From: Planctomycetales bacterium
GTDB lineage: Bacteria; Planctomycetota; Planctomycetia; Planctomycetales; Planctomycetaceae
DNA: 6,150 nucleotides
NCBI GenBank assembly: GCA_020050375.1
Contig: JAGVKR010000514.1
Span: 1-6,150, forward strand
Direction of reading: 5' to 3'
In this document: one piece after another, positions 1 through 5,253 of the stretch
How positions within the stretch are numbered: position 1 is the stretch's first letter
How the letters are laid out: each line of letters opens with the position of its first letter
Notes under the pieces: generated by a model
Database searches by the model: none
Seen by the model: the letters and a program-made list of their open reading frames with translations, nothing else
What the model was told of the DNA's origin: nothing
Program-made: the position numbers and the translations under genes

Positions 1-893
1 GCGAGATGATTGAACGGCTGGAACCCGCCGCACGAGCAGACCAGCCGGCTGACGAGCAGCCACCACATATCCCCGCGCACGAGATGCGCCAGCTCGTGCG
101 CCAGCAGCGACCGCAGTTCATCCGGGGATAAATCTCGCTCGGCCTGTGCCGGCAGGACAATCGTCCAGCGTCGAATCCCGAACGCCGCCGGTTCCGAGCA
201 ATGCGGCGCGGCGAGAAGTCGCACCACAGGCGTGCCGGGAACCGTTCGGCACAATTCGTCGAGCAGCGTGCGGGCCGGGCCGACTTCGATCGCCCTCGCC
301 CCGGCGAGTCGTCGCCGCAGAGAGACCGTCTGCCACAGATGACGGCACAGGCCGACCGCGAACGAACCGGCAGTCACCGCCAGCAATCCGAGCAGCAGAG
401 TTTCGCGTGGCGAGCGGGGGATGACCGGTTTGACGAACTCCGGGGGGATTTCGGGGACCGTTACTTGCCGCTCATTCGAAGTAGCCAGCAACGCATCCGT
501 CAGATCAAACTCGGGAACCGTCCGGCCCTCCTCGAGGAAGATCCCGCCGTAGTGGGATTCGACCGATTCGTCATCGCGCGGCACATTTTCCAATGCGACC
601 GAAACGTCCCGTTTCAACGTGGCGTCGGGGAGAACGGTGTTCCCGTTCCACGTCGGCACGGTGAAAGTCAACCCGCCGAACGGGGACGAGAAATTCAGCA
701 GCATTTGCGCCGGCGTCGTGATCAGCCCTCCGACGAGCGCGGTTTTCCAGAGCGTCTCACGCACCGCCGGCCCGGTTGTCGGACGAAGACGGAGAAGCAG
801 CCAGACGCCTCCCATGAGGCAGGTCGAATGCAACAGATACGTGGCGATCCACGAAATCAGATCGGCGCAGATGGTGAGGAATTCAGCGGGCAT
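1..893 (-). CDS. M56-family (BlaR1/MecR1-like) membrane metallopeptidase, N-terminal part; runs off the left edge
   Basis: In BlaR1/MecR1-type systems, an integral-membrane zinc protease senses an outside signal and leads to inactivation of the partner BlaI repressor. Seen here: 297 residues before the edge. Hydrophobic segments lie at about 8-36, 50-69 and 164-183, with a long polar stretch between the second and third. The zinc motif HELAH is at residues 266-270 (bases 84-98 on the minus strand), inside the context LLAHELAHLVRGD typical of M56. The start is the ATG at 893, with AGGAGG at 905-900, six bases upstream. This ATG overlaps the end of the blaI-like gene by 11 bases, so translational coupling is likely. 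The C-terminal part, which would show any sensor domain (penicillin-binding in true BlaR1, often something else in planctomycetes), is outside the window, so the signal cannot be named. The family call is firm; the substrate is unknown. Confidence 0.9.
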   Translation of the reverse strand, partial: MPAEFLTICADLISWIATYLLHSTCLMGGVWLLLRLRPTTGPAVRETLWKTALVGGLITTPAQMLLNFSSPFGGLTFTVPTWNGNTVLPDATLKRDVSVALENVPRDDESVESHYGGIFLEEGRTVPEFDLTDALLATSNERQVTVPEIPPEFVKPVIPRSPRETLLLGLLAVTAGSFAVGLCRHLWQTVSLRRRLAGARAIEVGPARTLLDELCRTVPGTPVVRLLAAPHCSEPAAFGIRRWTIVLPAQAERDLSPDELRSLLAHELAHLVRGDMWWLLVSRLVCSCGGFQPFNHL

Positions 894-1278
894 CGCGTTC
901 CTCCTGTTCCTTGCGGCGGATCAGCGCCTTGAGGCGAGTCAGCTCGTCGCGCGACAGTTCGCTCCCGTCCAGCAAATGGCTGACCATCAGCGTCACGTCG
1001 CCGCCGAACAGCCGCGTGGCGAGGTCCGTGACCATTGAACGACTCACCTGCTCCTGCCCGAGCATCGGGCGGTAGATAAACGCCTTCCCCTCGGCCCGAT
1101 GCGTCACCTGCCCCTTGCGTTCCATCTTGGCGAGCATCGTGGCGACGGTGGTGTACGCCAGCTCGCGTCCCTCGGCAAGGAGCGCCTCGCGAACGTCGGC
1201 GACTGTCGCTTCGCTCCGTTCCCACAGCACTCGCATGATGGCCAGTTGCAGTGCGGCCAGTTGTGCGCTCTTTCCCAT
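883..1278 (-). CDS. BlaI/MecI/CopY-family winged-helix transcriptional repressor
   Basis: A 131-residue protein, the usual length for this family of dimeric repressors that shut off their own operon until the partner M56 protease signals. Helix 1 is at about residues 7-20 (LAALQLAIMRVLWE). The helix-turn-helix spans about 25-53, with recognition helix AYTTVATMLAKM at 41-52. The wing is KGQVTHRAEGKAFIYRP (55-71), a typical BlaI signature. The C-terminal dimerisation helices run from about 74 to 125. The start ATG at 1278 is chosen because AGGAGGGG lies 10 bases upstream; an overlapping frame opening at 1315 lacks any family similarity. The gene is first in an operon with the M56 gene, whose start overlaps this stop (ATGCCCGCTGA). 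The promoter and paired dyads upstream fit autorepression. The target regulon beyond this operon is unknown. Confidence 0.95.
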   Translation of the reverse strand: MGKSAQLAALQLAIMRVLWERSEATVADVREALLAEGRELAYTTVATMLAKMERKGQVTHRAEGKAFIYRPMLGQEQVSRSMVTDLATRLFGGDVTLMVSHLLDGSELSRDELTRLKALIRRKEQEERDAR

Positions 1279-1288
1279 GAGCCGATAT

Positions 1289-1296
1289 CCCCTCCT
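1289..1296 (-). promoter_or_regulatory. Strong Shine-Dalgarno for the blaI-like gene
   Basis: The minus strand reads AGGAGGGG, ten bases before the ATG at 1278. It fixes this start. It contrasts with the plus-strand genes of this window, none of which has a comparable site. Confidence 0.8.
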
Positions 1297-1331
1297 GAGC
1301 CAGTCGGAATCTCACTCAAGCGCTCAACCTA

Positions 1332-1343
1332 CTACCAAGGTAG
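1332..1343 (-). promoter_or_regulatory. Candidate BlaI operator, downstream dyad (over the transcription start)
   Basis: CTACC-aa-GGTAG is a perfect 5-bp dyad. It contains a second TACTACC copy (from 1330), 22 bases from the first, or about two helical turns, so two repressor dimers could sit on the same face of the DNA. Confidence 0.5.
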
Positions 1344-1347
1344 ATGG

Positions 1348-1377
1348 ATATTACTACCGGAGTAGAAGGAGCGTCAA
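1348..1377 (-). promoter_or_regulatory. Predicted sigma-70-type promoter of the blaI-M56 operon
   Basis: On the minus strand TTGACG (1377-1372) and TAATAT (1353-1348) are separated by 18 bases, matching the -35 and -10 consensus at 5 of 6 positions each. Transcription would start near 1340, leaving a leader of about 60 bases before the ATG at 1278. One candidate operator dyad fills the spacer and the other covers the predicted start point. This is inferred from sequence only. Confidence 0.65.
1354..1365 (-). promoter_or_regulatory. Candidate BlaI operator, upstream dyad (between -35 and -10)
   Basis: CTAC-cgga-GTAG is a perfect 4-bp dyad with a 4-base centre. It belongs to a TACTACC copy starting at 1352 and lies in the spacer of the predicted promoter. 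BlaI-family repressors bind short dyads of this kind around their own promoters. The call is by analogy. Confidence 0.5.
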
Positions 1378-1483
1378 GAGAAACATCCAGGGACGTGGAA
1401 GAATTCCCGGAAAATCGCCCCGATCTGGAAAAGCGCCCACCGGTTGCCCTGTTCGGCCGAAGCGGAATGCGAGAAAATATTAG

Positions 1484-1678
1484 TCAAAGCCCGGAAAGCG
1501 AAATGGAATACCCGGGGGTGCCAACCCACGGATGAAATCGGTATTCGCCGCATCAGCCCCGGCAGGGGCGACACCGACGCGACGTGTATCGCCCCTGCCG
1601 GGGTTGGGACCTACAACGGGGGACGTTTTCCAGGGGCTCACGCCGCCTGGTTATTTCATTTCGCCCTCCAGGCTTTGA
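1484..1678. repeat. 195-bp imperfect palindromic element with strong central hairpin
   Basis: The outer arms at 1484-1516 and 1646-1678 are inverted copies, identical at 27 of 33 positions (shared core GCGAAATG). The central arms at 1557-1571 and 1589-1603 are a perfect 15-bp inverted repeat (CCCCGGCAGGGGCGA and its complement) around a 17-base loop. Inside the loop ACAC and GTGT can extend the stem past a short bulge. The segments between outer and central arms match poorly. There is no coding capacity. It looks like a non-autonomous palindromic element of the kind scattered between planctomycete genes; copy number elsewhere is unknown. No U-tract follows the hairpin, so it is not a clear intrinsic terminator. 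Confidence 0.7.
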
Positions 1679-2021
1679 ACTTGGGCGTGGCAAACCGCGT
1701 TGCTGCGTTCGCGAAAATCGTATCTGCTCGATCCGCGGCATCTGTCGTATCCGCAATTCCTGCCGTTCGGATAGAAATATCGCCTCTCGCTGGTTGCGCC
1801 GGATCTCGTCCAATGGCCTCAACTTGTGATCGAACGCAACAACACACGCAACAAATGCGTCCGGACCTGTGAAAATGAATGGAATGGGATGATTCATATT
1901 TTTGCGACAACAGCGAATCGTTCTGCGAAAAACGCGCATAAAAACAATGCTGGTATTACATTATGATCATTAGATCGAATAAACCAAATTGTAAAAATAG
2001 GATATATGGGTATTTCAAAAT

Positions 2022-2037
2022 GCAACAAATCTGTTGC
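2022..2037. repeat. Small hairpin upstream of the DUF1570 gene
   Basis: GCAACA-aatc-TGTTGC is a perfect 6-bp stem with a 4-base loop, and an A-U and a U-G pair could extend it outward as RNA. It lies 69 bases before the ATG at 2106 at the edge of the AT-rich segment. It could be an operator dyad or a leader hairpin; there is nothing further to decide this. Confidence 0.35.
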
Positions 2038-2105
2038 GTGTCGTAGTGCTTCCCGATCCCTCCCGGCAGGCGGCGATCAAGATTTGCCCCGACTGATTCG
2101 ATCTG

Positions 2106-3617
2106 ATGTCACTTCCCAAAAAGACGCAGCGAATTCGACACACCCGCCTGGGCCGGGGGGCTCTTCTCTGCTCCTTTGCGCTGGCCACCACCGTGACGGC
2201 AGATGGCGTCCCGCGAACGCACGATGTCCATTGTGCGGAAAAGGATGACGAATCTCGGGTGCCGGGGTCAGAGCGACGAATGGTGAATGAGCTTGATGAG
2301 CAATCCGCCGGACCGCTCCGAATCGGCCGATGGCGGTCGCATGAGACGAGCGATGGCCCCGCGACGTGCGACGGGGCCATCGCTCGCGAATCGACTCTGA
2401 TCGAATCCACTCTTCGGCAGAAGCGATGGATGCCATCCCGTCGGATCTTCCTCAACCGCTCTGACCCCGGCACCCGATTCTTGCCTGTTGCGGCCCAAAC
2501 CGTTTCGTGCGGCGCCGCCGCCCAACCCGAATCGGCCCCCCTCGAGCACGTCACATTTCGAGACGACATGAAAACCGAGCGACTGGTTGCCGGCCGAGTC
2601 CTGACGGAAGCCACGGACGGGGGGCTTCTCGTGCAGGGGCCGGACGGTCGGCTCTGGACGGTCGAGAAAGAACAGCTCGTCACGCGCGAGACGACGGACG
2701 AGAAATTCACGCCGCTGTCCGCCGAAGCGCTCGGCCGGCAACTCGCGACCGAGTTGGGGAGCGATTGTGAGATCGTCGTGACAAAGCACTACGTCATCTG
2801 CTCGCACGCCGGGAAGCCATATGCGCAGTGGTGTGGCGCGCTCTTCGAGCGACTTTATAGCGCATTTCATGACTATTGGAAGCAGCGCGGCGTCAAGCAG
2901 CGCGGCATCAAGCTGCGCGAACCCGAGTTTCCGTTGATTGCTTTGGTCTTCGCCAATGAGAAGCAGTTCGCCGAGTTCGCGTCGAGGGACGCCGGGCCCG
3001 ATGTCGCTTCCGCGAAAGGGTATTACTCGATCGGCACGAATCGGATCGCGCTCTACGACCTCACCGCCTCGGGCCAGGAGCCGGCCCGAAACGTGGCCGA
3101 GATTTCTCGAAGGCTCGCCGCCGCTCCCTTCAACATCGCCACGGTCGTCCACGAGGCGACGCATCAGATCGCCTTCAACAGCGGGATGCACACGCGCTAT
3201 GCCGACAACCCGCTCTGGCTTTCCGAAGGGATGGCGATGTACTTCGAAACTCCGGATCTCACGAGCCGCTCGGGCTGGAAGACGGTTGGCGCCGTCAACG
3301 ATCTCCGGCTCAAGCAGTTTCAAACGTATCTCGCTCGCCGCCCGGCGGACGCGCTGGTCACGCTGCTCCAATCGGACGCCCGGTTCACCGATTCGAATCA
3401 GGCGGGCGAAGCGTATGCGGAAGCTTGGGCGCTCAGCTATTTTCTGATCAAAACGCGAAAAGAGGCGTACATCGAGTACCTGAATCGTATCGCCGAAAAA
3501 CCGACCCTCATCTGGAATCAGCCGCAGGAACGCCTCGCCGACTTCCGCGCCGCATTCGGCGAAGACCTGCAACAGCTCGACGCTGAGTTTGTAAAATTCA
3601 TGCGGCGATTGAAGTGA
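2106..3617 (+). CDS. DUF1570-type exported putative zinc metalloprotease carrying an in-frame palindromic insert
   Basis: 503 residues. The N-terminus is basic and then hydrophobic (about 8-34, GALLCSFALATTVTADG), resembling a signal peptide, so export is likely. Residues 49-125 are encoded by a palindromic DNA element and look unlike the rest. The conserved part starts near residue 146 (LEHVTFRD), with GRVLTEATDGGLLVQGPDGRLW at 163-184 and GYYSIGTNRIALYD at 305-318. The zinc site is HEATH at 349-353, with E374 in WLSEGMAMYFE as the likely third ligand, the gluzincin arrangement expected of this family. Proteolysis has not been shown for the family as far as I know, so the activity is inferred. 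Without the insert the protein would be 426 residues. The ATG at 2106 is chosen because it precedes the signal peptide; it lacks a Shine-Dalgarno. The gene is followed by hairpin repeats and appears monocistronic. Confidence 0.85.
   Translation: MSLPKKTQRIRHTRLGRGALLCSFALATTVTADGVPRTHDVHCAEKDDESRVPGSERRMVNELDEQSAGPLRIGRWRSHETSDGPATCDGAIARESTLIESTLRQKRWMPSRRIFLNRSDPGTRFLPVAAQTVSCGAAAQPESAPLEHVTFRDDMKTERLVAGRVLTEATDGGLLVQGPDGRLWTVEKEQLVTRETTDEKFTPLSAEALGRQLATELGSDCEIVVTKHYVICSHAGKPYAQWCGALFERLYSAFHDYWKQRGVKQRGIKLREPEFPLIALVFANEKQFAEFASRDAGPDVASAKGYYSIGTNRIALYDLTASGQEPARNVAEISRRLAAAPFNIATVVHEATHQIAFNSGMHTRYADNPLWLSEGMAMYFETPDLTSRSGWKTVGAVNDLRLKQFQTYLARRPADALVTLLQSDARFTDSNQAGEAYAEAWALSYFLIKTRKEAYIEYLNRIAEKPTLIWNQPQERLADFRAAFGEDLQQLDAEFVKFMRRLK
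2250..2480. repeat. About 231-bp palindromic element lying inside the DUF1570 coding sequence
   Basis: The terminal arms 2256-2275 and 2457-2476 are a perfect 20-bp inverted repeat (CGGGTGCCGGGGTCAGAGCG). GAATC/GATTC flank them and match once a 2-base indel is allowed. The centre has a perfect 15-bp inverted repeat (2347-2361 with 2372-2386, arm CGAGCGATGGCCCCG) around a 10-base loop. The DNA between outer and central arms is only weakly symmetric. From GAATC to GATTC the length is 231 bases, exactly 77 codons, and the host frame stays open, adding residues 49-125. No clear target-site duplication is visible. It resembles a small non-autonomous palindromic element (MITE- or REP-like). Confidence 0.75.
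2880..2909 (+). repeat. 15-bp tandem duplication in the DUF1570 gene
   Basis: AAGCAGCGCGGCGTC is followed directly by AAGCAGCGCGGCATC, one base different, giving KQRGV-KQRGI in the protein (residues 259-268). It looks like a recent slippage duplication in a loop before the conserved LREPEFPLIALVF strand. Confidence 0.6.
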
Positions 3618-3634
3618 GTGAGTGCGAATGTTTG

Positions 3635-3662
3635 TCGTAGTGTGGACTTCAGTCCACACGAG
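3635..3662 (+). repeat. 28-bp palindromic repeat, left copy (inverted relative to 4124-4151)
   Basis: Contains the hairpin GTGTGGACTTCAGTCCACAC (3640-3659): an 8-bp stem with a TTCA loop, or 9-bp arms around TC. With its flanks it is the exact reverse complement of 4124-4151 over 28 bases. It starts 18 bases after the DUF1570 stop. No U-tract follows, so terminator function is possible but not indicated. Confidence 0.8.
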
Positions 3663-3672
3663 GATTTGATTC

Positions 3673-3692
3673 GTGTTGGCTTCAGCCAACAC
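3673..3692 (+). repeat. Second hairpin of the same architecture (GTGT...TTCA...ACAC)
   Basis: GTGTTGGCTTCAGCCAACAC is an 8-bp perfect stem with the same TTCA loop and the same GTGT/ACAC ends as the neighbouring repeat at 3640-3659, but a different mid-stem (TGGC instead of GGAC). It lies 13 bases beyond the first hairpin, so the two form a pair like the units of a BIME/REP cluster. Confidence 0.7.
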
Positions 3693-3733
3693 TCCAAGGT
3701 GTGCTCGGCGGAAATAAAACACGAAACAGAGCC

Positions 3734-3934
3734 ATGCCTCGACAGGACCTCCCCCGGATCGACGAGCGACGCTGCACGCTGTGTGGCGATTGCCTGCGCG
3801 TCTGCCCGACCGATTGCCTGTATCTCGTCCGGGGAACGGAGATCGTCGTCGCGCCGCAGTCGTGCATCAGTTGCAGCGTTTGTGCTGTGGCATGCCCGGT
3901 CGCGGCAATTGCGATGGAGTCACAGGCTTGGTAA
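3734..3934 (+). CDS. Small two-[4Fe-4S] ferredoxin
   Basis: 66 residues with two complete cluster motifs: C14-x2-C17-x2-C20-x3-C24-P and C44-x2-C47-x2-C50-x3-C54-P. This is the classic bacterial 2[4Fe-4S] ferredoxin fold, a cytoplasmic low-potential electron carrier, and almost the whole protein is the domain. An extra cysteine, C28, is not part of either motif. The ATG at 3734 is chosen. An in-frame GTG at 3701 would only add 11 unconserved residues next to a hairpin. No clear Shine-Dalgarno precedes either. The next gene on the same strand, 228 bases downstream, is an Mrp/NBP35-type Fe-S carrier ATPase, so a role in Fe-S assembly or a shared redox process is reasonable. The palindromes in the gap argue against a tightly coupled operon. 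Its electron-transfer partner is not identifiable here. Confidence 0.92.
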   Translation: MPRQDLPRIDERRCTLCGDCLRVCPTDCLYLVRGTEIVVAPQSCISCSVCAVACPVAAIAMESQAW

Positions 3935-3990
3935 AAGTGGCAAATCCAACTTGCACGGGTGAACGACGCGCATTGTCTGCGGAATCGTTT

Positions 3991-4082
3991 CGCGAATCCT
4001 AACCCGAAGCGTTAGCGAGGGAATGCGTGCACGAGGTCCAGGGATTCTTTTGCCAACGCTTCGGGTTGGATTGGATTCCGCG
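3991..4082. repeat. 92-bp stem-loop element between the ferredoxin and mrp genes
   Basis: A perfect 13-bp inverted repeat, AACCCGAAGCGTT at 4001-4013 and its complement at 4055-4067, encloses a 41-base loop. Outside it, CGCG and AATCC (3991-3999) pair with GGATT and CGCG (up to 4082) if small bulges are allowed. No gene lies within. From memory, AACCCGAAGCGT-type palindromes are common between planctomycete genes; this was not checked. Confidence 0.65.
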
Positions 4083-4123
4083 TTCCGTCAGTCGGACCAA
4101 CTTCGACCGGCGCGGCAAAAAAT

Positions 4124-4151
4124 CTCGTGTGGACTGAAGTCCACACTACGA
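4124..4151 (+). repeat. 28-bp palindromic repeat, right copy, in the mrp leader
   Basis: Exact reverse complement of 3635-3662. The hairpin GTGTGGACTGAAGTCCACAC occupies 4127-4146, ending 16 bases before the mrp ATG at 4163. Together the two copies enclose a 461-base segment that holds the ferredoxin gene, the 3673 hairpin and the 3991 stem-loop. Confidence 0.8.
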
Positions 4152-4162
4152 AAGTTTCTTCC

Positions 4163-5245
4163 ATGAGTGACATTAGTTTGACCGAAACCCAAGTCCGCGA
4201 ATGCCTGCGGATGGTCAATGATCCTGAGATCGGACGCAGCCTGGTCGAGCTCGATATGGTCCGGCAGGTTCGCATCGGCGCCGGGAATTCGGTCGAAGTG
4301 AGTGTCGAGCTTCCTACGCCGGCCTATCCGCGGCGCGAACGAATTGCGCAGTCGATTGAGGCGGTTCTGGCCGCGCGACTGCCTCAGGCCGGTCCGTTGA
4401 CGGTGCCCTATTCGTGGAAAGTGAAAGGAAAGGAAACCGGCGGCGCGATCGGGCTGCGGGCCAAAAACGTGATCGCCGTCGGCAGTGGAAAGGGTGGGGT
4501 CGGCAAGAGCACAGTCGCCGCGGCGCTCGCCGTTGGACTCCAGCATTTCGGCGCCAAGGTCGGGCTGATGGATGCCGACATATATGGCCCGAGCGTTCCG
4601 CACCTTCTGGGGGTCAATCACCGCCCCGAAATCGTCGAGCAAAAGGGGCCGGATGGTCAGGTCATCCGGCGCATTCAGCCGATTGACGCTCAGGGGCTCA
4701 AGCTGATGTCGATCGGCTTTCTCGTGAACGCCGACGAGCCGGTGATCGTCCGTGGGCCGATTCTGCACCGCACGATTCAGCAGTTTCTGCAAGAGACGGC
4801 GTGGGGCGATTTGGATTACCTGATCATCGACCTGCCGCCCGGCACAGGCGACATCGCGCTGACGCTCTCGCAGCTGTTGGGTCTGGCAGGCGCCGTGATT
4901 GTTTGCACGCCGCAGCAATTGGCGCTGCTCGATGCCGTCAAGGCGCTCAACATGTTCCGCAAGGTGAAGATCCCCGTGTTGGGGATCGTCGAGAACATGA
5001 GCGGCGACGTCTTCGGTCGCGGCGGAGCGAAGCAGAAGGCGGCGGAGATGGGGGTTCCGTTTCTCGGTGAGATCCCGATGGAAACCGGCATCCGCATCAA
5101 CGGCGACGCCGGCCGGATCCGCGATGCGATTTCGGAACAAAGCCCGTCGGGAACGTACCTGCTCAGCATGTGCGAGCAGGTGGCGATGCAGATCGCCCGC
5201 TCGCTGCTCGAAACGCCGTCGATGCCAACGCTCGAAATTCTGTGA
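4163..5245 (+). CDS. mrp: Mrp/ApbC/NBP35-type P-loop ATPase (Fe-S cluster carrier family), lacking the CxxC motif
   Basis: 360 residues, a normal length for bacterial Mrp. Residues about 7-85 form the MIP18/DUF59 domain (NDPEIGRSLVELDMV at 19-33). The ATPase domain starts near 101, with deviant Walker A GKGGVGKS (109-116), Walker A' DADIYGPS (137-144) and the DLPPGTGD switch (223-230), all as in Mrp/NBP35. Relatives such as E. coli Mrp and Salmonella ApbC carry a CxxC after the ENMS motif that binds a bridging Fe-S cluster. Here ENMS (277-280) runs straight into GDVFGRGGAK, and the only cysteines are C14, C248 and C337. Nucleotide binding is therefore well supported, while canonical cluster binding is doubtful. 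The ATG at 4163 is chosen over an in-frame GTG at 4127 because those 12 extra codons are the hairpin repeat. No Shine-Dalgarno is evident. The ferredoxin gene upstream supports a role in Fe-S metabolism. Confidence 0.92.
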   Translation: MSDISLTETQVRECLRMVNDPEIGRSLVELDMVRQVRIGAGNSVEVSVELPTPAYPRRERIAQSIEAVLAARLPQAGPLTVPYSWKVKGKETGGAIGLRAKNVIAVGSGKGGVGKSTVAAALAVGLQHFGAKVGLMDADIYGPSVPHLLGVNHRPEIVEQKGPDGQVIRRIQPIDAQGLKLMSIGFLVNADEPVIVRGPILHRTIQQFLQETAWGDLDYLIIDLPPGTGDIALTLSQLLGLAGAVIVCTPQQLALLDAVKALNMFRKVKIPVLGIVENMSGDVFGRGGAKQKAAEMGVPFLGEIPMETGIRINGDAGRIRDAISEQSPSGTYLLSMCEQVAMQIARSLLETPSMPTLEIL

Positions 5246-5253
5246 CGCCGAAC

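Larger units (their letters stand above)
1380..2105. other. Gene-free stretch between the blaI operon and the DUF1570 gene
   Basis: I find no supportable gene here. The reading frames present (for example 1444-1872 plus and 1553-1939 minus) run through a palindrome and have arginine- or serine-rich sequences that match no family I recognise. The stretch holds a palindromic element (1484-1678), about 200 bases without recognisable features, then a distinctly AT-rich segment at about 1885-2030 and a small hairpin at 2022-2037. The AT-rich part is the likely place for the promoter of the DUF1570 gene, but no -35/-10 pair in it is convincing. Confidence 0.6.

Noticed and set aside
201..932. 243-residue plus-strand frame opposite the M56 gene
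   Set aside because: Arg/Gln-rich sequence with no family resemblance, lying antisense to a frame with clear M56 motifs, membrane segments and a Shine-Dalgarno.
1444..1939. Frames on both strands in the 1380-2105 gap
   Set aside because: They cross the 1484-1678 palindrome, have no recognisable domain or ribosome-binding site, and show no consistent codon bias.
3640..3692. Rho-independent terminator after the DUF1570 gene
   Set aside because: The stems are good but no run of T follows either hairpin, and an identical hairpin stands in front of mrp, which points to a dispersed repeat.
2268..3722. 484-residue minus-strand frame opposite the DUF1570 gene
   Set aside because: Mirror of a strongly GC-biased coding frame. 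The plus strand has a signal peptide, HEATH motif and conserved blocks; the minus product has none and starts beyond the hairpin repeats.
3701..3733. Upstream GTG start for the ferredoxin
   Set aside because: Adds 11 unconserved residues beside a hairpin. The ATG at 3734 gives the usual short lead before the first CxxCxxC.
3635..4151. Complete transposon carrying the ferredoxin gene
   Set aside because: The 28-bp inverted repeats are hairpins themselves, no transposase lies between them, and no target-site duplication is visible. An abundant palindromic repeat is simpler.
4127..4162. N-terminal extension of Mrp from a GTG at 4127
   Set aside because: The 12 codons consist largely of the 28-bp hairpin repeat and would precede the normal Mrp N-terminus; the ATG at 4163 fits the family.
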